Below are positions 1 through 8,692 of a stretch of 24,128 bases of DNA, in pieces. Below the pieces are notes generated by a model. The model was not told the DNA's origin and did not search any database. It saw only the letters and a list, made by a program, of their open reading frames with translations. Source of the stretch: Chara braunii (Eukaryota > Streptophyta > Charophyceae > Charales > Characeae); contig BFEA01000086.1 in the NCBI GenBank assembly GCA_003427395.1, positions 290,359 to 314,486 of the forward strand, in the 5' to 3' direction. The translations under genes were made by a program, and so were the position numbers. Positions within the stretch are counted from its first letter, which is position 1. Every line of letters begins with the position of its first letter.

Positions 1-93
1 ACCAGCCGGGCCGCCCGGGTCCCGGGTGGCCAGCCCGTGCAAGGACCAGCGAAGGTTCAAGCACAAAAAAAAAAAAAAAAAAAAAAAAAAAAA
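1..93 (+). repeat. GC-rich segment ending in a poly(A) run
   Basis: A very GC-rich stretch (1-60) runs straight into an uninterrupted A tract (about 65-93). This looks like the 3' end of a poly(A)-tailed retroposed sequence (SINE or LINE tail) truncated by the window edge. The bases GGTTCAAGC just before the tail weakly resemble a pol III B box. No family was recognised. Confidence 0.35.
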
Positions 94-257
94 CAACAAC
101 ACGAAAACAAAACTATGTTATGCAGAAAAATAAATCGAACAACTTTTGCCTCAGGGCCAAATCGAAATTCTTCACCAGATTTATTTTATTTTTATTTTTT
201 TATTTTATTTCTGGCCCGGCCGGGCAAGTGACCCCGGGCCACTCTGGTAGCCTAGGC

Positions 258-353
258 AAGATACAGTTTGCAATTGCACTTTACGCCACCCCACACGGCC
301 AGAAACCTGGGTTGTATACATTGTCCGAACTCCATTTGCCAAACTGTATCTTG
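258..353. repeat. Short inverted repeat, MITE-like
   Basis: CAAGATACAGTTTG at 258-271 is repeated as its exact reverse complement at 340-353, separated by 68 bases. The flanks contain no convincing gene. It is probably a small non-autonomous foldback element or its remnant. Confidence 0.45.
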
Positions 354-557
354 GCCCATACTGCAATTATAACTCGTTTTTGTGACTCTTGCGCCGTTTC
401 CCCATGTCTCAGTTTCTTTAAAGGGAATTTGGACCATTTCTCTATTTATGCGTGCCATCCTTGCGCAGTGGCCATTTGCTAATTTACCCTTCTCTGTATC
501 ATTCCAATTTTAACTTGATGTTCCCAAGGAGGCTGTATCAATTTCCTAAGTAATGTG

Positions 558-668
558 CTACAGTCTTCCCCCGAATACAACGCACGGTCATTATAGCTGT
601 ATTTGATGGATCTTTCAGTCTGGATACAGCTATAAATACCGTACGTTGTATTCGGGGGAAGACTGTAG
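558..668. repeat. Foldback element with arms of about 45 bp
   Basis: The left arm (558-603) starts CTACAGTCTTCCCCCGAATA. The right arm (623-668) is its near-perfect reverse complement, ending in GGGGGAAGACTGTAG. The loop is about 20 bases. Arms this long with a tiny loop predict a strong hairpin and fit a MITE or foldback element. There is no coding content. Confidence 0.6.
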
Positions 669-769
669 AGACCCTGTCTAGGTATGATTCCTTCTTTTTT
701 TTTTTCTTTTTTTTTTTGTGGGAGCAAACAAGACGTTCTATTATCAATGAGAAAAGGGAGAAGGGGAAG

Positions 770-873
770 CCGGGGCCAAGGTCCCACTTGTGCAAATTAG
801 GAGATTTGGGCCGTTGATCTTTGCTATCTACGGTCAGTATCTCTTAATTCGTGCAAGTGGGACCTAGCCCCGG
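770..873. repeat. Foldback / MITE-like element with 35-bp arms
   Basis: The left arm at 770-805 includes GGTCCCACTTG. The right arm at 839-873 includes CAAGTGGGACC and matches the reverse complement of the left with a few mismatches. The spacer is about 33 bases. It lies just after a T-rich tract (690-718) and looks like a compact inverted-repeat transposon remnant. Confidence 0.55.
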
Positions 874-1248
874 GAGCCTTCCACAAACAAACAACCCCGA
901 GATACTGGGGCCATTACTGGAAACCAGGTCCACCTTCTCCTAGCAACTCGCAAATGTTAAGGACCATGGTTCCACTGAATTTGGGTGTGTTTTAGGCAGA
1001 GATGCAGAAAAGGATTTCAATCTCGATTTTTTGCACTTGTCCACAAACGCAGCCAAATTCTAGCTTTCAATCCAATGCTCTTTGCTAGTGGGACCTTGCC
1101 CAAGGGGAACTCCTGGGTCACCTTCTTAGTTGAGATAGGCAAGAAAAACAAGGCATGGCGAAATTCATGTCCTCTGAGTTAAAAAAGGCAAGCAAAACAT
1201 TACCTGGCAGGCGCGGTATGAGGTAGATTACTGACAAGAGAGAGAAGT
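874..1248. other. Non-coding stretch, nothing recognised
   Basis: There is one short open frame (985-1182, plus strand) with no recognisable domain, no repeat copy elsewhere in the window and no supporting context. I see no RNA gene or regulatory element. The stretch ends where the element A terminal repeat begins. Confidence 0.3.
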
Positions 1249-1781
1249 ATGCACAAGCCAATCACACAGTATCAAACGACACAGTATTCAAAAGGCTCAT
1301 GTATATTCACGTACATGAGTACATAAGCACACATGCACAACAGATCGCGTGCCGGTTGAGATATGGCTCCCCGACCGGTTTCGACTGCAGCCACGCGGTC
1401 ATCTGACCGGTTTTCGACCGCAGCCACGCGGTCATCTTCAGGGGGTTACCACCTACAACGCCCTTCTCTCAAACTCCTCCTTCCACTAACCCACCTCCGC
1501 CTTTGACCAACTGACCGTCTCCGGAAACAGTCGGCGGTCGCTTGCGTCGGACCCGGAAAAGACCAAAGGTCACGCAATCAAGTCCTTTATAGTTCGCATA
1601 TTATAGTCCGCCTATCCCGCTGTACTGTACTTACGAGCTACAGTAACCTGTCTAACAAGTGGTTTTGTCCCACAAATCACTACAGAAACAGACACAGGCA
1701 GTACCTACAACTACGAACAAACAAGTAGAGAACAAAAACAAAAAACAAAAAACAAAAACAGCAACGCCGCTTGCGGCAGAA
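1249..1781 (-). repeat. Element A 3' pseudo-LTR
   Basis: This matches 6768-7306 almost base for base in the same orientation, from ATGCACAAGCCAATCACAC to TTGCGGCAGAA. It lies downstream, in sense order, of the element A RT. It contains a hammerhead-like fold (about 1366-1450) and an A/C-rich edge (1735-1760). PLEs commonly carry such direct terminal repeats, produced by partial tandem copies. Confidence 0.75.
1366..1450 (-). ncRNA. Hammerhead-ribozyme-like motif, duplicated core (element A)
   Basis: Minus-strand order: CCCC, CTGAAGA (1441-1435), a 6-bp stem GACCGC/GCGGTC with loop GTGGCT, GAAA, then ACCGGTC. The stem-loop, GAAA and ACCGGTC block is then repeated, followed by GGGGAGCC. GGGG after the second GTC can pair with CCCC before the first core to make stem I. 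CTGANGA, GAAA and GTC are hammerhead core elements. The core is irregular: an extra U precedes stem II in unit 1, and CTGA is degraded in unit 2. The fold is visible; activity is doubtful. Confidence 0.5.
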
Positions 1782-1789
1782 CCCTGTGT

Positions 1790-2140
1790 CTAAGAGAACC
1801 AAAAACGGGTAGAGGTACAGTGTTCAATTCCTGAAAACCTGTCCTCCAGAGAAGACCAAAAACAGAAGACAACGACGCCACTATCGGCTGGATCGCTTCA
1901 TCTAAAAGGCCCAAAAACATGCTCAAAAACAGGTAGAGGTACGGGGTTCGATTCCTGAAACCCAGTCCTCCAGAGAAACACCAAAAGCAAAGAACACGAC
2001 GCCCCTGTCGACAGAACTTCTGCATCTAAAGGACCAAAAACAGGTTGAGGTACCGGGTTCGATTCCTGGATCCCTGTCCATATAAAAAACAGCCATGAGA
2101 ATATGCCGGGAGACGAAGTTCGATTCCCGGACCCCTGTCA
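1790..2140 (+). repeat. Tandem tRNA T-arm-like units with pol III B boxes
   Basis: Four related units lie near 1806-1853, 1931-1975, 2041-2076 and 2104-2139. Three share (A/G)GGTAGAGGTAC or GGTTGAGGTAC, and all carry a GTTCRATTCC core. Units 2 and 3 contain GGTTCGATTCC, an exact match to the B-box consensus GGTTCGANNCC. Unit 3 folds as a T arm (CCGGG, TTCGATT loop, CCTGG) inside a longer ACAGG/CCTGT stem. No complete tRNA cloverleaf was found, so these are tRNA-like repeats rather than tRNA genes. The first part recurs at 14751-14930. Confidence 0.5.
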
Positions 2141-2370
2141 ACTTACCAATAGCTAAGAAAGCTACAACTAAGAAAAGACTACTTCAACACCGAAAAGGTA
2201 CAAATCCTTATACAAAAGGTTCACCTTCCAGATCATGCCACCCCACCCATAACGAGAAAAGAACAGACAGCACAAAAAAACAGTTCGAACAACTTGGTTA
2301 CAATAGTCCTGTTTCGGAATCCAGAAACCACAGTCTCTGCTAGTGCGGTTACTCCGAATCCATTACTCCA
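2141..2370. other. Element A 3' untranslated segment
   Basis: This is an A-rich stretch between the RT stop and the tRNA-like repeats. I see no gene, repeat copy or stable fold in it. Confidence 0.3.
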
Positions 2371-3644
2371 CTATTTTGGGTAAAGCCAATTCATAGTCCA
2401 GTTCCAGATCCTTTCCCGTCCTTTCGCAAAGCGCTTCACCACGCATTCAACAAAACGAGCTGGGAAGCCCTTCATCCTCAGCTCGCGTACCAGGCTCAGA
2501 ACTTGACCAGGTACACGTGTTCGCACGTTGGTGTTACGGTCAATCCTGTGAAGATGGCATGCAATAACAACACTTTTTTGCTGCTTACTTCTCCAGGATC
2601 TGAAGGACTGTCCGTTTTTGAACTCCAAAGTTTCCTCGTGCCATATAGTCCTCTCGTTCTTCGCCACGTGAAAACATGTAACAAACGGCTGAATCTGACT
2701 GATACTCGTTTGTGTACCCAGAAAATCCCAAGAACCTAACCCGTCATCCGTCCTTTTTAGTTGAAGGTTCTTTGGATAACAGTCTTCGAACTGCACTCGA
2801 ATCTGCTCAGCTGTCATCTGGCTGTGTCTTCGTTCGAGCACTACCAGGCTCACATCGTCCATTAAACGAATACCGAACACGTCGCTTGCTGCCCTCCCCA
2901 ATCCCTGCAGAAATCTGAATTCCGCGTAGGCACACAGGATGCAGGCCAAAAGGGGATTGGTACTCTTCCCCATTGGGATCCCCACTATTTGCCTCAGTAG
3001 CATCCCTGTGGCACGGGTGTAGGTGTGCCTCAGTTCAATTCGCACGAAACTTTTAATCTGCTGCAGATTAATCGTTCGCCAATGATTGTCCCCTGCTGTA
3101 CGCCCAAAAGTACTGCCTTTTCCCCGTGAGTTAACTCGCACCAGGCTACGGCCCTTCGCAATGTGGTAGTCGACTAACCAGTCAACAGCCTCCACAATCT
3201 CCTCATGCGGTAGCTTACTGAACATGTCTTTGATGCCGTATGACATCGCAGACACTTCGGAGCTAATCCCCATCCTTCTATCAATCCTCTTGTTAATCCC
3301 TTCGATCGTCGGGACCAACAAAGACACAGACCTAAGGTTAAAATGCCAACCACGCGGCATTGTATACAGCAGATGATTAAGTGCTTTGGCAACAATCCGA
3401 CATCCTCTAATGGTGGGCTCCGAGTACGTTGGACAGATGGGACGAAAGCGGGCGAGGTCCTTATGCTTTGGCATAGCATAAGCCTCCCCAATTTAACCCT
3501 TTTTGTCCCATTGTGCCAACTTCATCAGGCCTGTTTCCAACACCTCCAGTCTCATCAATTTGATCACATTCTCCTCCCGCTCCCTTGACACAACGTACCC
3601 TGTGCTTGCTACAAAAAGCTCCAACATGGCTTCGTAATAGCTTT
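2371..3644 (-). pseudogene. Element A reverse transcriptase domain (ORF2 C-terminal part)
   Basis: The RT would copy element RNA into DNA. From 3474 to the TAG at 2371 the frame is open. Visible motifs in order are MPKHKDLARFRPICPT (fingers), YGIKDMFSKLPH (motif A region), GIPMGKSTNPLLACILCAY (motif B region), RLMDDVSLVV (catalytic DD, motif C), SWDFLGT, and a thumb segment ELRMKGFPARFVECVVKRF. The same frame continues upstream to about 3644 (YYEAMLELFVASTGYVVS), broken by a TAA just before the PKHKD block. Element B has FDIKD where A has YGIKD, so the first catalytic Asp appears replaced by Gly (codon 3237-3235). The RT is therefore probably inactive. Confidence 0.8.
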
Positions 3645-4756
3645 TGGACAGAGCACCAGCCTATCGCCCGGATTTCTGTCCAAAGGTGTCATTACCAACT
3701 CATCGAGCTTCTTCTTCAGAAGATGCACCGCCCTCATATCGAGGAACTTGGTCGTAGCGTCGGGCACGCCTGTTAAACAGGCTTCCACGTCACACCTTCT
3801 AATCACAGGCTTAGGTCCCCTCCAATTAACCCAGCCTTCCAATCCTGTCATGATTTCTTGCCTCAACAAGCTTCCTCGGTCCGGATGAGACAGTTTCGGG
3901 ACATTATTAGCATTACACAGGAGAGGATGGATACCTTCCAGCTCAGAAAGTCGGAACCGCACGTGACCACCTATCCGAGGATAGGAAAACCCTGCATAAG
4001 AGCAGGTCACCACTTCAGCTCGGGAAAAAACTCGCTGATTGTGTAAAAGAGTTGCCACCGACGGGTTTTTCTCCCATACGATGCGCACTCCCTTTCGTGC
4101 ATGATTCCTCAAAAGGGCTGGACACTCCATCATCTTGAGTTGGTCGTTAAGAAGCTTCCTCACTTCAACCACCCAAATCCTGTCATCAAATTTCAGTTTC
4201 ACTGTAACCTTCGAATTCAAACTCCAACCGTAGTTCTCCTTGACTCCGCCGATCAATCTCCTCAAATAGGCCGTCGTCGATGCTTTATGAAAATCCTGAG
4301 TTGCTCCCGTCAACCTCAACAGCACTTCTAAATTACACTTATGCAAAGACTCCACACGTTTCTTGTTGCGTAAGATCGAGATAAGGAAGTCCTTATGCTT
4401 AGTAATCTTTGGTTTCCACCTCCGTAAATGGAGAATCTCCATCTCCACCCCCTTCTCCATGTCCCGTTTGCAAGCACACAGCTTACATTGCTTGCCGTTT
4501 ACCTTAACCTCGGACCTTCCAAAGCTCGATCTGATCGATTTCCATCCAATGGCACCACCCCAGCAACTTCCTTTCCTCACGTGTAGAGTGAATCGGCTAC
4601 ATCCCGCCGACTCCTGTGCTGTCAGAACTTGAAAACAATTCAAGCTCCATTCCACCATGTCGCTCATCTTCACCCTGATTGGTATGACGTTTCCTGAACT
4701 CTGCCTAGTATTATACTGCGATATCTTCCTCCGCCTCTCACGTCTCCCTTTTCTTC
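3609..4756 (-). pseudogene. Element A PLE linker region (ORF2 middle part)
   Basis: This joins the nuclease to the RT. Near its start it reads RKISQYNTRQ, the end of the GIY-YIG domain (compare TPALNTRRCRK in element B). A Cys cluster follows (KQCKLCACKRD), then GVRIVWEKNPSVATLLHNQR, which matches the PLE block that reads roughly RKGKNLRDILVRS in classic Penelope. The last part is ELVMTPLDRNPGDRLVLCPK, the RT entry motif. The frame ends at TAG 3609, but homology with element B switches to another frame near 3642 (CPK then YYEAM), so a frameshift lies there. A second frameshift joins this segment to the GIY-YIG frame around 4745-4757. Confidence 0.7.
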
Positions 4757-5188
4757 TCCATAGATCTCTTCCATGATTACCAAATCGGCTCTCAAGCATT
4801 GGTCAACCGGAACCAGCACGTAGGACTCGTACCCGAATGTCCTCCACCATTTGTATAGGTGGTTCTGCTTAACGCCTCGGTTACATACTGAAATGTGTTC
4901 CTTCCACCGCGCCTTACCATCCCTACCTGTCTGCCCCACATACTGCGGTCGACAAAGCGGAGAGGTAAGAATGTACACACCTCCATCTACCTTCGTAAAA
5001 CATCCAATCCCATGCTGCTTATACAACTCAATCCAAGATACTACACATTTCAACATCCAACGGATCTGATTACGTAGGGCGAATGCAATTATAACGAGCC
5101 TATACAACACCTCGACAGTCTCATCGTGTAAGTTATCACGACGAAATTCTATCAAACATCCACAAAGCACCCACAATTTACAATCCAT
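4745..5188 (-). pseudogene. Element A GIY-YIG endonuclease domain (ORF2 N-terminal part)
   Basis: This is the predicted nuclease that nicks target DNA to prime reverse transcription. The ATG at 5188 directly abuts the ORF1 stop (TGAATG) in the same frame. About 70 residues in, the core reads GGVYILTS (GIY), QYVGQTGR (YIG) and ARWKEHI (the conserved Arg helix), followed by LYKWWRTFGYES and IMEEIY (the acidic residue). A frameshift near 4750 separates this from the closing RKISQYNTR. Its position upstream of the RT is the permuted order; classic Penelope elements have it downstream. Domain identity is clear from the motifs. Confidence 0.8.
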
Positions 5189-6383
5189 TCACGCATCACT
5201 TCCCGCCTCCTCTTCCACATCCTCCTTGTCCACTAGATTCTCCCCCGTTTCCTCTTCCGGACGCCTCGCCTCCTCATCCCCATAAGGGATTTGCGTCCGC
5301 TTCTCGGCAATAACTGGAATCGCTTGCATCTTCTTACCTTCATACACCACGTCTTCTGTCGTGCATATCCTCTTCAGCTCCTCGACGGTCATGTCGCCAA
5401 GTTCCCTCAAATTATCGGTAACGAATTTCAACTTACCGATTGTCCCGGGGGCTGTCGGGATCTTTCTCCTACCCGTCTGGAGTCTTATGAGGAGTCTTGC
5501 GAGGAGAAGCCTTCTTCATCGGTTGATGGCAACATCCCAGCTGGAGTCGTTGTTTGGCCGTCCGTTTCACTGGTGTCTCCATAGGTGGGCTATCCCCGAC
5601 AGCCTTCTCAATGCTCCGTTTTCTCTTCTCCGTGATGACGAGTCGCTCAGTTTCACGACTGAGGGTATCCACATCACTCTCATGCGAGTATGCATCTTCG
5701 TCGTCGGATGAGGCAACGACGACCTTCTGCTTCCCTTTCGCTCGCTCCCTTAGATCCCTCTCGTATCGGCGCTTGAGCGATTCGTCAAGTTGTCCCATTT
5801 GGAGAGATAACTCCGTGAGTAATTCCTTTCGCAGCAGTTGCCGATCTTCCTCCTCCTTTCGCAATTTTTCTTCCTTTCTCGCAATCCTTCTCTGTTCCGC
5901 TAAGCGGGCTTCTTCCTCTGATTTTGCTTCCTCCCCCTCCCTCTTTTTTCGCTCCAACTTCTCCTGCTTCTTCTTTTTCTTCTCTTCCTTCGCTGCTTTC
6001 TCAGCATCGTAGACTTCCTTCATGGCCGCCATAGACGCAGCCAGTTCTTCGATTTGATGCTTAACCGCCAGGTCTTCGGATGCAGCTCTCGGCTCATGAT
6101 GACGAGTATTCTGCCTTGGTGATAACGACCTTCCACGCTGCCCTGCGTATCTTGGTCCTCCATCCCTCCTTAGCCTCGGACATTGGTTTCTATAATCTCC
6201 AGGCTCTCCACATTCGTAGCGGACGGGCGCGAATCGATGGCCCGTTTGGCTAGAGCTACCAGTGTCTACCACACTCCATCGGACGCTCCCTCCGTCCTTC
6301 ACCATGCCGATCACGACCGCCTTCATAGCCGTCAAAGTCCCAACCTCGATCCCCGCTCCGATCTCGATGGTCATCGCGTCCAT
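5189..6383 (-). pseudogene. Element A ORF1: zinc knuckle, coiled coil and SAP-like motif
   Basis: This is probably a nucleic-acid-binding accessory protein of the element. The order is a degenerate CCHC knuckle (RYECGEPGDYRNQC near 6220-6180), a basic SR-like stretch, a long Glu/Lys/Arg coiled coil (about 6060-5740), an acidic segment (SSDDEDAYSHESD), a basic tail (PVKRTAKQR), then ELGDMTVEELKRICTTEDV with a following GKK, which looks like a SAP-type helix pair. The knuckle has lost its first Cys (now Arg) and its His (now Asp). The first frame runs to a stop at 5469. Homology resumes in another frame (GKLKFVTDNLRELG) that ends at TGA 5191-5189. No true ATG starts the second part, so a frameshift is implied near 5500-5440. 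Confidence 0.65.
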
Positions 6384-6767
6384 AGTCCCTTTAGTTCGAA
6401 TCCATATCGTTCCTTAATTCCAAATATTACGCCGAAGCAATAGATTAGGCACAGATCCCTTTGTTCCAATCCGGCTTACTCCCATCAGACATCACATACA
6501 GCACTCCGGTACAATAGTACCGCAACCGTCGTCACAAGCTTCTATTCAATTTTTCTGTCGGTAATACCAAAGGGCAAGATCACCTTTGATCATCTAGATT
6601 AGCAGCAAAAAACACATGCGTGTGCCAATCCCGTACTCCACGAACACCTCCAACGATAAACGGAAGTTCCTTTCTTCAAAGCATCGCTCCACGTAACCGT
6701 GTCCATGTAATCACATACCAACACCATCAACGTGCTCACTCTCACTCGGCGTCTTCCAAGCGGGTTC
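6384..6767 (-). other. Element A 5' leader
   Basis: This is non-coding sequence between the upstream pseudo-LTR and ORF1. No conserved motif, repeat copy or recognisable promoter was seen. Any element transcript should cross it. Confidence 0.3.
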
Positions 6768-7306
6768 ATGCACAAGCCAATCACACAGTATCAAACGACA
6801 GAGTATTCAAAAGGCTCATGTATATTCACGTACATGAGTACATAAGCACACATACACAACAAATCGCGTGCCGGTTGGGATATGGCTCCCCGAGCGGTTT
6901 CGACCGCAGCCACGCGGTCATTTGACCGGTTTTCGACCGCAGCCACGCGGTCATCTTCAGGGGGTTACCACCTACAACGTCCTTCTCTCAAACTCCTCCT
7001 TCCACTAACCCACCTCCGCCTTTGACCAACTGACCATCTCCGGAAACAGTTGGCGGTCGTTTGCGTCGGACCCGGAAAAGACCAAAGGTCACGCAATCAA
7101 GTTCTTTATAGTCCGCATATTATTGGCCGCCCATCCCCGGACCGCTGTATTGTACTTACGAGCTACAGTAACCTGTCTAACAAGTGGTTTTGTCCCACAA
7201 ATCACTACAGAAACAGACACATGCAGTACCTACGATTACGAACAAACAAATAGAGAACAAAAACAAAAACCAAAAAACAAAAACGGCAACGGCACTTGCG
7301 GCAGAA
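6768..7306 (-). repeat. Element A 5' pseudo-LTR
   Basis: This is the second copy of the 1249-1781 repeat, upstream of ORF1 in sense order. It starts ATGCACAAGCCAATCACAC and ends TTGCGGCAGAA. It carries the same duplicated hammerhead-like block (6885-6970). Its last bases, CAGAA, are also the first bases of the element B terminal repeat. Confidence 0.75.
6885..6970 (-). ncRNA. Hammerhead-ribozyme-like motif, second copy (element A)
   Basis: This has the same layout as 1366-1450: CCCC, CTGAAGA, stem GACCGC/GCGGTC, GAAA, and a tandem repeat of the block. The final cleavage-like triplet reads CTC where the other copy has GTC. Both fit the NUH rule of hammerheads. The core irregularity in unit 1 is shared, so it predates the separation of the two repeats. 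Confidence 0.45.
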
Positions 7307-8270
7307 TATGAATATGAATATGAAACAGACTGTTCGGCAAACAGGCTCTACATGAGGATAGCATTAGACAGTAATCCCAATAAGCACCAACGATAATCAC
7401 GCACGCAAGATAGAGCAAAAACTCAGACGCATCAAATCATACCATTATGAATAGGAGAAAACACTGCACGTTCAGCAAGAGTACCAATCTTTCTCATATA
7501 TCCTCCGAAACCAAAATGATTCGTACCCTCCGAGTCGTGCACTCTCATATCCCTTTCCCACAACCTGGCGGCCACTTCCCGACCGGTTTCGACTACCCCG
7601 CGAGTAGTCTCATCATGAGGATTACTCAGATTCCAGCATCTGTAATCTGCTCGATGAAGGAGGTCATTCTACATGCCTTGCCCCCTTTATATACTAACCA
7701 ACACCCATCCTCCACCACTCCCTCCATCCTACTCGTACGTCGAATCCGTGACGATTCTCTGAATACTCCATCGAGAAAAGGCACCAATCATTCATGTTCT
7801 TGGATTGTACCACCGGACAGGTGAATATGCTCATCCTCCTTAAGCAGAACCCGTGAAAACTCTGTGAAACTTCTATCGAGACGGCACGCCGATCATCAAA
7901 GTACTTGAATCGCTTCGTCGGCCAGATAAATAGGCAGATCCTGCATTGAGCATAAAAAAATAACATCGCACAGACCACGAAAGACACAAAAAGACACAAA
8001 AGACACAGGCAAAAGGCACACGAAAGCAACACAACGAAATCCCATCCTTCCGGAAATAAGCGCTTCTTCAGCGCTGCCGACTAGTTGTTCCAGAGATGCC
8101 GCTACGTTCCCCAATGCAGAGAGCAATGAAGGCTATGGCGCGAGTCACTGTCAACTACCATCAGACCGATGTACAGTCTCCAGTAGATCACTCGGTGATA
8201 TAGTCCCCAGCAACCGCCGGGTCTTTATCACCTTGGAGTATACCGCCATAATGCAGCATCGTACCGGCGT
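7303..8270 (-). repeat. Element B 3' pseudo-LTR
   Basis: This matches 13784-14749 in direct orientation from CAGAATATG and GAAACAGACTGTTCGGC to TATCACCTTGGAGTATACC and the following CGTACYGGYGT. AATATG is repeated three times at its left edge (7305-7322) but is present once in the other copy. It contains a hammerhead-like fold at 7572-7628. Several short open frames in it occur in both copies and look incidental. Confidence 0.75.
7572..7628 (-). ncRNA. Hammerhead ribozyme motif (element B, 3' copy)
   Basis: Minus-strand order: TAATCCTC, A, TGATGA (7615-7610), perfect 6-bp stem II GACTAC/GTAGTC (7609-7604 with 7596-7591) closing a 7-base loop, GAAA (7590-7587), then CCGGTC with the predicted cleavage after GTC, and GGGAAGTGG. 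The only departure from the hammerhead core CTGATGA is the first base (A for C at 7616). Stem I can form between CCTC and the G-rich bases after the triplet. Stem III is very short (ACCGGT), as in PLE and retrozyme hammerheads, which often act as dimers. Confidence 0.65.
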
Positions 8271-8692
8271 CGGAAGCAAGAGGAGTTCATCACAGCGTTC
8301 ATGAATAATATAGGAGTCCTACGGCCTGTGACTCCGTAGAGTCACCGCAAACCGTCGGGTACTCTCGACCCAGCAAATCGAAGATGAGCGGGAACATCAG
8401 GAAAAAAGTGGGAAAACATTTCCCAGATTCCTGCCCGTACAGACAAAAAGCCTGAGCCCTAAATGTTTTTTTTAGTGGTACGCCCTCCATCGGCCTAGGG
8501 GTCTCCAAAATGCACCGATCCAATGCGTGGTAATCGCCAGGTCTTACAGGCTAGTATCATACCCTATTTGAGACTTTGTCTGTGGGCTGCCGTAACTGCC
8601 GAAACACCGAAATAATAAAAAATAAAAACTATAATCATAATCCAAATCCTTAGCAGGCCTAAACGGCCGGTCTGGCAAACTAGCCAGACCCC
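8271..8692 (-). other. Element B 3' untranslated segment with a hairpin
   Basis: This is non-coding sequence between the RT stop and the pseudo-LTR. A perfect 7-bp hairpin GGTCTGG/CCAGACC with an 8-base loop sits at 8669-8690, next to the RT stop. I see no other structure or gene. The tRNA-like repeats present at the equivalent place in element A are absent here. Confidence 0.4.

Larger units (their letters stand above)
1249..7306 (-). mobile_element. Element A: decayed permuted Penelope-like retroelement
   Basis: Near-identical direct repeats (1249-1781 and 6768-7306) enclose minus-strand coding remnants. In sense order these are ORF1 (zinc knuckle, coiled coil, SAP-like motif; 6383-5189), a GIY-YIG nuclease, a PLE-type linker and an RT ending at 2371. 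Direct pseudo-LTRs, a GIY-YIG nuclease joined to this RT type and hammerhead-like motifs in the repeats are known PLE traits. A nuclease upstream of the RT marks the permuted clade known from green algae and protists (Chlamys, Naiad). At least three frameshifts and a mutated RT Asp indicate it is inactive. I saw no clear target-site duplication. Confidence 0.75.

Noticed and set aside
1806-2139. True tRNA genes
   Set aside because: Only the T-arm/B-box part is present; no A box, anticodon arm or full acceptor stem could be built.
1711-2141. Minus-strand frames containing GIEPGTS or GIEPRTS
   Set aside because: They are translations of the tandem tRNA-like repeats; the apparent peptide repeat follows from the DNA repeat.
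3522-3541. CTGATGA next to GGAAAC on the minus strand, hammerhead-like
   Set aside because: The order is reversed relative to a hammerhead core, there is no stem II, and the bases encode the conserved RT N-terminal segment.
5554-6012. Ser/Phe-rich plus-strand frame
   Set aside because: It is the antisense shadow of the coiled coil of element A ORF1.
7447-7824. Plus-strand open frame in the element B repeat, also present at 13986-14294
   Set aside because: It is antisense to the element, lies within the pseudo-LTR over the ribozyme, and is duplicated only because the repeat is.
7694-8126. Minus-strand Cys/Phe/Leu-rich frames in the element B repeat, membrane-protein-like
   Set aside because: The hydrophobic look comes from A/C-rich tandem text (AAAGACACA) read in reverse; no start context or conserved domain, and the two repeat copies differ by indels within it.
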